DNA of 14,774 nt from Symbiobacteriaceae bacterium (GTDB taxonomy: Bacteria; Bacillota; JAAYKD01; WRDA01): assembly GCA_009779515.1 (NCBI GenBank), contig WREE01000036.1:1-14774 (forward strand), read 5' to 3'. A program made the translations under genes and the position numbers. Below, piece by piece: positions 1 through 6,284 of the stretch (its first letter is position 1; each line of letters starts with the position of its first letter). The notes beneath the pieces were generated by a model, which worked only from the letters and a program-made list of their open reading frames with translations, did not search any database and had not been told where the DNA came from.

Positions 1-8
1 GCCATCTG

Positions 9-117
9 CCCCTACGAAAATCCATCGCCAATCCATCGTAGGGGACGATGGTAATCGTCCCGCTGAAATGTGTGTACACTTACTGGACCCGGGGTCCCCG
101 CGCACATGTGCGTGGGG
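9..117. repeat. Cluster of overlapping palindromes, no gene
   Basis: This stretch holds several consecutive inverted repeats. CCCCTACGA (9-17) pairs with TCGTAGGGG (36-44). GGGACGAT (42-49) pairs with ATCGTCCC (54-61). GTGTACAC is at 72-79, GGACCC-G-GGGTCC at 85-97, and CGCACATGTGCG (101-112) is flanked by CCCC (96-99) and GGGG (114-117). The nonamer AATCCATCG is also directly repeated at 19-27 and 30-38. The first two stems share bases 42-44, so they cannot both form fully. No T-tract follows any stem on either strand, so none is a canonical terminator. What lies left of the window is unknown, and the cluster may belong to the 3' region of a gene there. Confidence 0.6.
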
Positions 118-120
118 TGG

Positions 121-174
121 GAGTATCCAGGGGTTTGGGGGCGGGTAGCCCCCATCTAGCAAAGTAGAAGCGTT
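121..174 (+). repeat. Dispersed hairpin repeat, copy 1 (GGGGGC-GGGTA-GCCCCC)
   Basis: A six-base stem, GGGGGC (137-142) with GCCCCC (148-153), closes the loop GGGTA and is followed by TCTAGCA and GTAG. The same arrangement recurs at 8737-8794, including the flanking GAGTA, CCAGG and CGTT, so the similarity extends beyond the stem. This copy lies just past the 3' end of the minus-strand fusion gene. It looks like a small REP-type intergenic repeat. No T-tract supports terminator function. Confidence 0.6.
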
Positions 175-192
175 AACAAGCCTTAACAAGTT

Positions 193-1590
193 TTAGCAAC
201 GTCCCAAGGTTACCTCGGCAACTTTAGGTCGCAGCACTGGGTAGGGGGTTTGGTCGCCATACCCCACATCTACGTAGGTGACAATATTAATATACTCCGG
301 CAAATTAAAGTGAGCCCGTAATCTTTGCAGCATCGCTTCGTTAAAAGTGAGCCAGACCCCTTCCAACCCTGCAGCATGAGCTGCCAGCGCGATGTTTTGA
401 GCAGCAGCTCCGGCATCTAACAGCTGATTCCGTTCGGGGTTGAAGGGGTTTGCTTTGTAAACCCGCATATCTTGGCAGACTACCAAATGGACGGGACCTC
501 CTGGCACATCGCTACCCACAAAAAGCCCTGGGGTGCTTTCTTCCCGGATGACTAAATAGCGGATAGATTGCAAGTTGCAAGAGTGAGCAGCCCATATGCC
601 TGCTTCCAATATTAAGTCGATCACTTCATCGGGCACCCGCTTAGAGGTAAACTCGCGTACAGAGCGGCGCTGACGAACAATGCGGAAGAACCCCTCCCGC
701 TCTTCGGCAGTTACCGGGATAGGAGCGTAAGGGGAAAGATCCACCGGCTTGCCAGCAATGATAGCCTCGGCGAAGGAGATGAGCTGGACAGCATAACGGT
801 AGTCGTGGAGTTCAAGGGACAAACCCCGTTGCTGCCAGAGGTTGCAGAGCCGCTTGGCAGTCGCAGTTTGGTTGGGGTTAAGGGAAGCACCACGGTAAGC
901 ACTAGCATAGGTTTGAATTTCCAAGGTGTGGTGAAGTCGCTCCCGAAAACGGGCGCGAAACTCTACCTCCTCTAGAGCCAGGTAGTCTTCATCAGTCAAA
1001 TTGAAAAGGCGAACCACCTGCTCTTCTTCGTAAAAGTCTTCAGGTTTGGAGCTGTCAGCTTGGTCACGGGTGCCATAAGTAAAGTTACCTTGTTGCACTT
1101 CCTCACTTAAAAAATATTCTCGGTCGCAAGCAGTATCTCCCCACAGGAGGTTCTTAGTGATACGGTGGGAGAGAGTGCCGCTAAAGTTTTCGATATTGGT
1201 AGTATCGATGACATCGCAGTAGAGGGAAGCGAATTTGGCAAACCAGGGGTGGTCAGGATAATAGGTCACCCACTGTTCGGCATAGGGGCAGCGCATGCCT
1301 CCCATGCTTTCATCCCAGGCGCTCCAGCCAATGGTCGGTAAGTCGTTAAAAGTGGTGAAAGCTTCTAAGTCCAGTGAGGCTCCAGCTGCTAAGGCGCGAG
1401 CGCGGTTAAGGTCTGTTCTTTCCAGGCTTAAGTTGAAAACAGCTTTTTGGACCAGGGGAAAGGCGACATCCTCGCCGTAGGTTTGCACCAGGGTGTGGCA
1501 GAAGTTAAAATAGAGCATGGCGAAGTGACGTGCTGCCCGGCGCACTTCCAGAGCGGTCTGCTTAGCGGCATCGTGGTTGGTAGACATCAT
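193..1590 (-). CDS. ATC hydrolase-like / nitroreductase fusion protein
   Basis: This 465-residue cytoplasmic protein has two recognisable parts. Residues ~20-165 resemble the L-2-amino-thiazoline-4-carboxylate (ATC) hydrolase family: GGMRCPYAEQW (97-107), YCDVID (124-129) and LLWGDTACDREYF (148-160). Characterised members open the thiazoline ring of ATC on the way to L-cysteine. Residues ~303-455 form a compact FMN nitroreductase domain: RRSVREF (308-314) for FMN phosphate, SCNLQSIRY (337-345) in the usual S..N.QP..F position, an alanine-rich helix DAGAAAQNIALAA (392-404), and VGYGDQTPY near the end. No signal peptide or membrane segment is seen. AGGAGG (1596-1601) lies 5 bases before the first ATG and 8 before the adjacent second one, so translation may start at 1587. 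The gene stands alone. The fold of each half is fairly secure; the substrate of the fusion is unknown. Confidence 0.8.
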   Translation of the reverse strand: MMSTNHDAAKQTALEVRRAARHFAMLYFNFCHTLVQTYGEDVAFPLVQKAVFNLSLERTDLNRARALAAGASLDLEAFTTFNDLPTIGWSAWDESMGGMRCPYAEQWVTYYPDHPWFAKFASLYCDVIDTTNIENFSGTLSHRITKNLLWGDTACDREYFLSEEVQQGNFTYGTRDQADSSKPEDFYEEEQVVRLFNLTDEDYLALEEVEFRARFRERLHHTLEIQTYASAYRGASLNPNQTATAKRLCNLWQQRGLSLELHDYRYAVQLISFAEAIIAGKPVDLSPYAPIPVTAEEREGFFRIVRQRRSVREFTSKRVPDEVIDLILEAGIWAAHSCNLQSIRYLVIREESTPGLFVGSDVPGGPVHLVVCQDMRVYKANPFNPERNQLLDAGAAAQNIALAAHAAGLEGVWLTFNEAMLQRLRAHFNLPEYINIVTYVDVGYGDQTPYPVLRPKVAEVTLGRC

Positions 1591-1621
1591 GACATCCTCC
1601 TATAAATTACTTACATGCTAA

Positions 1622-1650
1622 TTTAGACTTGGAAAAAAATAATCCTGCAA
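1622..1650 (-). promoter_or_regulatory. Possible promoter of the fusion gene
   Basis: Read on the minus strand, TTGCAG (1650-1645) is separated by 17 bases from TCTAAA (1627-1622), about 30 bases upstream of the start codon. Each box matches consensus only partly (3 and 4 of 6), so this is tentative. It lies just left of the tandem repeat, so the repeat would be upstream of, not within, the transcript. Confidence 0.25.
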
Positions 1651-1677
1651 AAACGCTAAAACCAAACTACTTCAGGT

Positions 1678-2041
1678 TGTAGAAAAACCTGTTTCAGCTT
1701 CTTTGTTTCCTACCTAACTTACCTTAAAGGGATAAAAGTAACCGCTTTTTGGCATCACATGCCCGTCAAAAAGCAAACTTAATGGCAAGAACATAACTCA
1801 ATTCGCCGCAGAGCGCACTCTTAAAGGCGAGAGGTTGAAGACTTTGTCTTCGACCTTAGACTGTAGAAAAACCGCTTTCAGCTTCTTTGTTTCCTACCTA
1901 ACTTACCATAAAGGGATAAAAGTACCGCTTTTTGGCATCACATGCCCGTCAAAAAGCAATCTTAATGGCAAGAACATAACTTAATTCGCCGCAGAGCGCA
2001 ATCTTAAAGGCGAGAGGTTGAAGACTTTGTCTACAACCTCC
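1678..2041. repeat. Tandem direct repeat, two ~184-bp units
   Basis: Two nearly identical units run 1678-1861 and 1862-2041. Both begin TGTAGAAAAAC and end in a GAAGAC-centred hairpin. They differ by a handful of substitutions and one single-base indel (AGTAACC in unit 1, AGTACC in unit 2, near 1738 and 1922). Each unit contains GCTTTTTG...CAAAAAGC (1744-1751 with 1767-1774 in unit 1) enclosing GCAT-CAC-ATGC, a TTCGCC...GGCGA pairing, and a terminal AGGTTGAAGAC-TTT-GTCTNC-NACCT hairpin (1833-1857 in unit 1). I see no coding pattern; stops occur in the frames I examined. Part of the unit recurs at 9531-9600. The near-identity implies a recent duplication or ongoing correction. It may be a miniature mobile element or a structured RNA; I cannot assign it to a family. 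Confidence 0.85.
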
Positions 2042-2102
2042 TACTTATTGTGATGTTATTAGGGTATAACAGAGCGTTAGCCACACTAAGGAGGGTCTAT
2101 TA

Positions 2103-2657
2103 ATGTCGAAAGTTTTAGGCATGGAACATATCGCTAGGCTCACCGCTAGACAAAAAGAGCTGCTGGTGGAGTTAGAGGGGTATATGAATGACCGTGAGGA
2201 AGCGCTTTTTTTACCCTTAATAAGTCACTTACTGTCTTTGGGCTATTCCTCTCGTCGCCATAAAAAAAGCAATTTTGTGGTGGAGTTTGTGCAGTATGGG
2301 CGTATTATTGCTAAAATGGAGTTAAAACCTCGCCAAGGGTTGGTGTTATATTTGCGCTATGCCGACAGCAGCACTGTCCCTGAAGTCTTTCGCAAGGCTT
2401 TGGCGACCCGCCCGGCAGCTTGGGTTAAACGCGGACAAGAGTGGAAGAGTCCCGAAGAATGGCAGTGTTGTGGCTACTGTAAAGATAATATTAGCTTATA
2501 CCGTTTTACCGGGGATGATGGCAAAGCTCGGGTGCGCTGTGGTTTGGCAGCAGTGGCAATTCCGGGTCTCACCCCGGCTGATCTACCCGCTACTTTGCTA
2601 CTTATCGATGACCAGCACAAGTTTTACGCTGCTAGGTGGGGGTTACAAGGAAGTTAG
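2103..2657 (+). CDS. Hypothetical protein with conserved-looking cysteines
   Basis: This 184-residue protein starts at an ATG 8 bases after AGGAGG (2089-2094). I do not recognise a characterised family. It has an N-terminal helical stretch (residues 8-48) and a beta-rich middle (57-88) with many basic residues. The C-terminal part carries WQCCGYC (120-126) and a lone RCG (145-147), followed by a helical tail ending LLLIDDQHKFY (165-175). The CC..C plus C arrangement could bind a metal ion or form a redox pair; this is inference. No signal peptide or membrane helix is visible, so it is probably cytoplasmic. The gene is monocistronic, directly downstream of the tandem repeat, and is followed by a strong hairpin. 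TATAAC at 2065-2070 could be a -10 box, but no good -35 accompanies it. Existence as a gene is likely; function is unknown. Confidence 0.75.
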   Translation: MSKVLGMEHIARLTARQKELLVELEGYMNDREEALFLPLISHLLSLGYSSRRHKKSNFVVEFVQYGRIIAKMELKPRQGLVLYLRYADSSTVPEVFRKALATRPAAWVKRGQEWKSPEEWQCCGYCKDNISLYRFTGDDGKARVRCGLAAVAIPGLTPADLPATLLLIDDQHKFYAARWGLQGS

Positions 2658-2697
2658 CATTTTTGCCTGAAAGTTATACTACCGGTGACCGACAATA

Positions 2698-2739
2698 ACA
2701 AGCCGCTAGAGTCCTGGTATCAGGATTCTGGCGGCTTGT
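2698..2739. terminator. Bidirectional terminator between convergent genes
   Basis: ACAAGCCGC (2698-2706) pairs with GCGGCTTGT (2731-2739). The stem continues through TAGAGTCCTG and CAGGATTCTG (two G-U pairs) to a GTAT loop, giving about 19 paired positions. It sits between the plus-strand hypothetical gene (stop 2657) and the minus-strand ahcY (stop 2758). The plus strand continues with a moderately T-rich stretch (TTGTCTGTCTT); the minus strand has no T-tract. Position and stem length make a shared transcription end likely. Confidence 0.7.
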
Positions 2740-2757
2740 CTGTCTTAAGGCGAGGGG

Positions 2758-4002
2758 TTATAGTTGCCAGCTGCGAATGTACTCTTCCTGTTCAGGGGTG
2801 AGCTTATCCACTGCCGTACCCCAACTCTGCAGCTTAAGTTCCGCTACCCTGCGGTCTAGTTCATCAGGGAGCAGGTAAACCTGCCGGGCCAGTTTTCCTT
2901 CCTGCTCCACTAAATGCACTGCAGCGAGAAGCTGCAAAGCGAAGGAGAGATCCATAATCTCCGCCGGATGCCCGTCTCCGGAAGCCAAGTTGACTAAACG
3001 TCCCGCAGCTAAAAGATTGAGCCAGCGTCCATCTGCTAAACGGTAACCGGTGATGTTGCGGCGACGCTCCTTTTGCTCTACGGCAAGAGCTGCTAAGTCC
3101 GGGAGGTTAATTTCCACATCAAAGTGTCCGGCGTTGCAGAGTATGGCGCCATCGGGCATGGTGGCAAAGTGTCTGCCCACAATGACATCTTTACAACCGG
3201 TGCAAGTAACAAAGATATCCCCTAAAGGAGCTGCTTTGTCCATAGGCATAACCTGGTAACCGTCCATGCGTGCTTCGATAGCTTTAATAGGATCCACTTC
3301 GGTGACGATAACCCGAGCACCTTGCCCAGCTGCTCGCATAGCCACTCCCCGTCCTACCCAGCCGTAGCCAGCCACCACCACGGTTTTACCGGCTACTATG
3401 AGGTTGGTGGTGCGGTTAATGCCGTCCCAAGCCGACTGTCCCGTTCCATAACGGTTATCGAAAAGATATTTACACTGAGCATCGTTAACAGCAATTACCG
3501 GATAACGTAATTTTCCCTCCTGCTGTAGTGCGCGGAGGCGCTGCACACCGGTAGTGGTTTCCTCGGTACCGCCGATTACGGTAGATGCCATGGCTTGTAG
3601 CTCGGTATGGAGCAGGTAAGCTAAATCGGCACCATCGTCCAGCACCAAGTGAGGGTTGTGACTCAAAGCTCCTCGCAAATGGGTAAAGTACTCTTCCTCG
3701 GTGGCATCGTACCAGGCAAAGACTGGAATACCTGAGGCTACTAACGCTGCAGCCACATCGTCCTGGGTGGAGAGGGGATTGCTGCCGGTCACTTGGATCT
3801 CGGCGCCCAGTTTATGCATGGCCATCACCAGACGAGCAGTTTTCGCCTCTAAATGGATGGAAAGAGAGAGGCGTTTGTTGGCAAAAGGTTGCCGGGGATA
3901 TAACTCTTGTTCCAGCAGGTTAAGGATGGGCATAAAGGAATCGACCCAGGCGATTTTTTGCTTACCGGAAGGAGCTAAAGCTAAGTCTCGTATCTGGGAC
4001 AT
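2758..4002 (-). CDS. ahcY: S-adenosylhomocysteinase
   Basis: The enzyme reversibly hydrolyses S-adenosyl-L-homocysteine to adenosine and homocysteine, clearing the product inhibitor of methyltransferases. The 414 residues match the shorter bacterial/archaeal form lacking the C-terminal K-P-D-H-Y-R-Y tail of eukaryotic enzymes. Visible signatures are LSIHLEAKTA (47-56, substrate-site His50), DDGAD (122-126), GGTEETTTG (144-152), CKYLFDNRYGTGQS (177-190), the NAD-binding AGYGWVGRG (211-219), CNAGHFD (289-295), and SGDGHPAEIMDLSFALQ (341-357). AGGAGG (4010-4015) lies 7 bases before the ATG. The stop of the upstream MBL gene is only 26 bases away, so the two are very probably one transcript. All catalytic motifs look intact. 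The family assignment is firm. Confidence 0.95.
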   Translation of the reverse strand: MSQIRDLALAPSGKQKIAWVDSFMPILNLLEQELYPRQPFANKRLSLSIHLEAKTARLVMAMHKLGAEIQVTGSNPLSTQDDVAAALVASGIPVFAWYDATEEEYFTHLRGALSHNPHLVLDDGADLAYLLHTELQAMASTVIGGTEETTTGVQRLRALQQEGKLRYPVIAVNDAQCKYLFDNRYGTGQSAWDGINRTTNLIVAGKTVVVAGYGWVGRGVAMRAAGQGARVIVTEVDPIKAIEARMDGYQVMPMDKAAPLGDIFVTCTGCKDVIVGRHFATMPDGAILCNAGHFDVEINLPDLAALAVEQKERRRNITGYRLADGRWLNLLAAGRLVNLASGDGHPAEIMDLSFALQLLAAVHLVEQEGKLARQVYLLPDELDRRVAELKLQSWGTAVDKLTPEQEEYIRSWQL

Positions 4003-4028
4003 GGTGGATCCTCCTCGTCACTAAGATG

Positions 4029-5018
4029 TTATAGATGTCTGACAATTACCGAAAAATCTTTTCCCCGGTAAGTCAGAAGGGAGGAGTAAGGTGTGGCTTC
4101 ACCTGTGGCTGTGCCCTCCTCTATGGCGGTCATTTTGGTGGCTACTCTGCCGAGGAGCCCTTTGTCGTAAAGAGGTAAATTATGGCTGGGGTAGATACAG
4201 CTGCAGGCAGGTTCTAAAAGTTGCAAGCGCCGCATGGTATCGCAGTAAGTGGCAAAGACATCGAACTCTTCGCTGAGTAAATGGGCGTATAAGGAAGCTG
4301 GGTAGACAGTATCCCCGGTGAAGATACCGTTGGTAAGGCTGTCAAAGAGCATGATGCTGTCTATGGAATGACCTGGTGTGTAGAGAATATCCAGTTGACG
4401 ATCACCTAAATCGAAGGCTGTACCAGTAAATAGCTCCTGAGCTTCAGCGTGGATGGAAGAGAGATCCCGTATGCTCGTTGTAAAACCAAAGCCATCTGGG
4501 AGATCGTTCCCCTGAGGTATGGGAAGAAATGCCCATGGCTGGATGGTATAGTTTTGGGTAGACATACCGGTGGGGAGAGGCTTGGCAAAGGATTCGGCTG
4601 TGAGGCTGCGCCCTAAAAGGTCGTTGCTCCTCCCCTGACGGGCCATTAAAGCCGCCGATGATGGCCAAGCATATGCGGCACCAAATTCGTGGTTACCGGC
4701 CACATGGTCGAGATGCAGGTGACTGTTGATGACCGTTAGCGGCAGGGAGGTAAGCTTCTGGATTAAGGGTTTGAGGGGTGCGAAACCCATACCGGTATCC
4801 CAGAGAAGTGCTTTGTCGCTACCCAGTACTAAAAAAGAGATAACTTCCTGAAAATGTCCCGGCTCGTAAAAGGCGTAGATACCGGAGGCGACTAAATAAA
4901 TTTCGTACCAGGGGTCTTCCTCCAGCACTCGAGGGAAGAGGGCATATTCCGGATGGGGAAGATCCTTCGCCCAAGGAGGAGTAGTGTTTTTATCATCGGT
5001 ATTGGTTCCGCTCATCAT
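4029..5018 (-). CDS. MBL-fold metallohydrolase upstream of ahcY
   Basis: This 329-residue cytoplasmic protein carries the dinuclear metal site of the metallo-beta-lactamase superfamily: NSHLHLDHVAGN with His100, His102, Asp104 and His105, then His217 in TPGHS, Asp236 in TGDT, and His279 in YPSHN. An N-terminal extension of ~35 residues precedes the first beta strand (WYEIYLVASGIYAF), and ~110 residues lie between the H-x-H-x-D-H motif and the next ligand. The substrate cannot be deduced from the motifs. It lies 26 bases upstream of ahcY on the same strand, suggesting a role near the methyl cycle, but this is inference. ATGATG gives two adjacent starts. Neither has a recognisable ribosome binding site, unusual for this window, and a structured, possibly IS-derived stretch lies immediately upstream. 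Confidence 0.9.
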   Translation of the reverse strand: MMSGTNTDDKNTTPPWAKDLPHPEYALFPRVLEEDPWYEIYLVASGIYAFYEPGHFQEVISFLVLGSDKALLWDTGMGFAPLKPLIQKLTSLPLTVINSHLHLDHVAGNHEFGAAYAWPSSAALMARQGRSNDLLGRSLTAESFAKPLPTGMSTQNYTIQPWAFLPIPQGNDLPDGFGFTTSIRDLSSIHAEAQELFTGTAFDLGDRQLDILYTPGHSIDSIMLFDSLTNGIFTGDTVYPASLYAHLLSEEFDVFATYCDTMRRLQLLEPACSCIYPSHNLPLYDKGLLGRVATKMTAIEEGTATGEATPYSSLLTYRGKDFSVIVRHL

Positions 5019-5021
5019 ATC

Positions 5022-5171
5022 GCGCCGCTTAAAGCCCCAGGCTTTAAACTATGGGGAGGAAACGGCGCTCCCTCCTTTTTATTGGTGATTTTGCCACAAA
5101 GGCTTAGGCTTCATGGCACCGCAAGCCTCTGCTTAAGGTTAGGGGATGGTTGACGCTAAACTCCTTGCGGT
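5022..5171 (-). other. Highly structured leader, possibly decayed IS200/IS605 right end
   Basis: Read on the minus strand, several helices follow each other: ACCGCAAG (5171-5164) with CTTGCGGT (5125-5118); TGCCA (5118-5114) with TGGCA (5096-5092); GGAGG (5075-5071) with CCTCC (5059-5055); and GCGCCG (5068-5063) with CGGCGC (5027-5022), which encloses TTAAAGCC (5047-5040) with GGCTTTAA (5036-5029). The TTTCCTCCCC...GGGG shape of the last hairpin resembles right ends of IS200/IS605 elements as I remember them, where the TnpB guide RNA also resides. A minus-strand frame open from at least 5280 ends at a TAA at 5104-5106, overlapping the first helix, as tnpB ends usually do. No intact tnpB is present. 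Alternatively it is a native leader of the MBL-ahcY operon. It does not match the SAM or SAH riboswitch cores that I know. Confidence 0.4.
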
Positions 5172-5286
5172 TTCTCCTTCTAATTACGCGAAAAATATCG
5201 GGATAACCTTCTTCCAGCAGGAAATAAAACGATGTTAAGCGAAAGTAACTTGACAACTTGCTAATCTTGTTTTGGACACATTCACA

Positions 5287-5293
5287 AAGGAGG
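5287..5293 (+). promoter_or_regulatory. Ribosome binding site that fixes a GTG start
   Basis: AAGGAGG lies 9 bases before the GTG at 5303. It shows that the epimerase-like protein starts there with MRILIIGGTRFIG rather than at the in-frame ATG at 5258, which has no ribosome binding site and would add 15 residues ahead of the Rossmann strand. A perfect TTGACA (5250-5255) lies upstream, but no convincing -10 box follows it at 16-18 bases. Confidence 0.75.
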
Positions 5294-5302
5294 AGTTTGG
5301 TT

Positions 5303-6283
5303 GTGCGTATACTTATTATCGGTGGAACCAGGTTTATTGGACGTCATTTAGTCCCTCTACTCTTAGACGAGGGTCATGATCTAACCTTGCTCAACCGAGG
5401 CACTCGGGAGTTTCCCTGGCCAGAGGCGAACATACAACAGATTCTCTGCGATCGCAACGATACCCCAGGTTTAAAGGAAAAATTGACAGGTCTTACCTAC
5501 GATGCAGTTATCGATATGGTTCTTTCCGACGGTACCCAGGCTAAAGATATTATCGAACTGTTGCAAGAGAAATGTTCCCAATATGTCATGATCTCCACTC
5601 TCTCCGCTTATGCTCCTCCCTACCAATGTCCGGTGCGGGAAGAAGACCCTTTAGAGACGAATACCGCTAACGCCTATGGTTATCATAAAGCCCAAGCGGA
5701 AGAAGCTTTGATGGCTGCTTACAGAGACCACGGCTTTCCGGCGACTATTCTACGTCTCCCGGCGGTTTACGGAGAATACGATGTGCAAATTCGTGAGAAG
5801 TATTATATCAAGCGTATTATCGATCAGCGCACCCAAATACTGCTACCCGAAGGGGGTGTCGGCGCTGTACACCGGGAGTATGCCGGTAATATCGCTGCTC
5901 AGTTGGCTTTCCTGCTGACCAAGCCAGAGACCATAGGTGAGGTTTATAACTCCGGGCATCATCGCGTCCAAACTTACCGGGCTTTAGTGGAAGATGCCCT
6001 CGCGGTGATGGATCATAAAATGGCGCTCTATTCCGTCCCAGCACCTCTACACCCAGCGGTGCCAGATCTAGCTTGGCCGATGCTGATGTTCCAATCCACT
6101 GCCAAACTGGAAGCATTAGGGTGGCAGGAGCCTTTTACCCCTTTGAAAGCTCTGGAACGCACCATTGCCTGGCTTCGTCAGGAACCTGATGAAATAATTG
6201 CCACCCACCGTAATAAGGAGCGTCACTTCGATTACGCTAAGGAAGATGAAGTTATTGCCGCTCATGGAGTCTTATTACGCTGA
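5303..6283 (+). CDS. NAD(P)-dependent epimerase/dehydratase-like protein
   Basis: This 326-residue protein belongs to the extended short-chain dehydrogenase/reductase family. Starting from the GTG, the dinucleotide-binding GGTRFIG is at residues 7-13, VISTLSAY-type strand-turn residues are at ~96-103 (STLSAY), and the catalytic Tyr-x-x-x-Lys is YGYHK at 125-129. The C-terminal half (VYNSGHHRVQTYRALVEDAL) resembles the substrate-binding part of sugar-nucleotide epimerases and their isoflavone-reductase-like relatives. The asparagine and aspartate pattern after the first helix (LLNRG at residues 29-33) suggests NADP preference, as an Arg follows the second strand; this is inference. The product is cytoplasmic. 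The next gene begins at or before this stop codon, so the pair is probably translationally coupled. The exact substrate cannot be read. Confidence 0.85.
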   Translation: MRILIIGGTRFIGRHLVPLLLDEGHDLTLLNRGTREFPWPEANIQQILCDRNDTPGLKEKLTGLTYDAVIDMVLSDGTQAKDIIELLQEKCSQYVMISTLSAYAPPYQCPVREEDPLETNTANAYGYHKAQAEEALMAAYRDHGFPATILRLPAVYGEYDVQIREKYYIKRIIDQRTQILLPEGGVGAVHREYAGNIAAQLAFLLTKPETIGEVYNSGHHRVQTYRALVEDALAVMDHKMALYSVPAPLHPAVPDLAWPMLMFQSTAKLEALGWQEPFTPLKALERTIAWLRQEPDEIIATHRNKERHFDYAKEDEVIAAHGVLLR

Positions 6284-6284
6284 T

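Noticed and set aside
173..190. Direct repeat TTAACAAG-CC-TTAACAAG
   Set aside because: It is only eight bases repeated once; it may be chance and has no flanking element.
1678..2041. CRISPR array
   Set aside because: There are only two units of about 184 bp in direct contact; there are no short repeats with variable spacers and no cas genes.
5055..5080. Terminator-like GGAGG...CCTCC followed by TTTTTATT on the plus strand
   Set aside because: No plus-strand gene lies upstream; the neighbouring gene is on the minus strand. The pairing is better explained as part of the minus-strand structure.
5019..5260. SAM or SAH riboswitch upstream of the MBL-ahcY pair
   Set aside because: I looked for the conserved cores that I know for these classes and did not find them; a structured region alone is not enough.
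6198..6284. TTG start for the UvrA-like protein, 29 residues longer
   Set aside because: It overlaps the epimerase by 86 bases, lacks a ribosome binding site, and the added residues are not UvrA-like.
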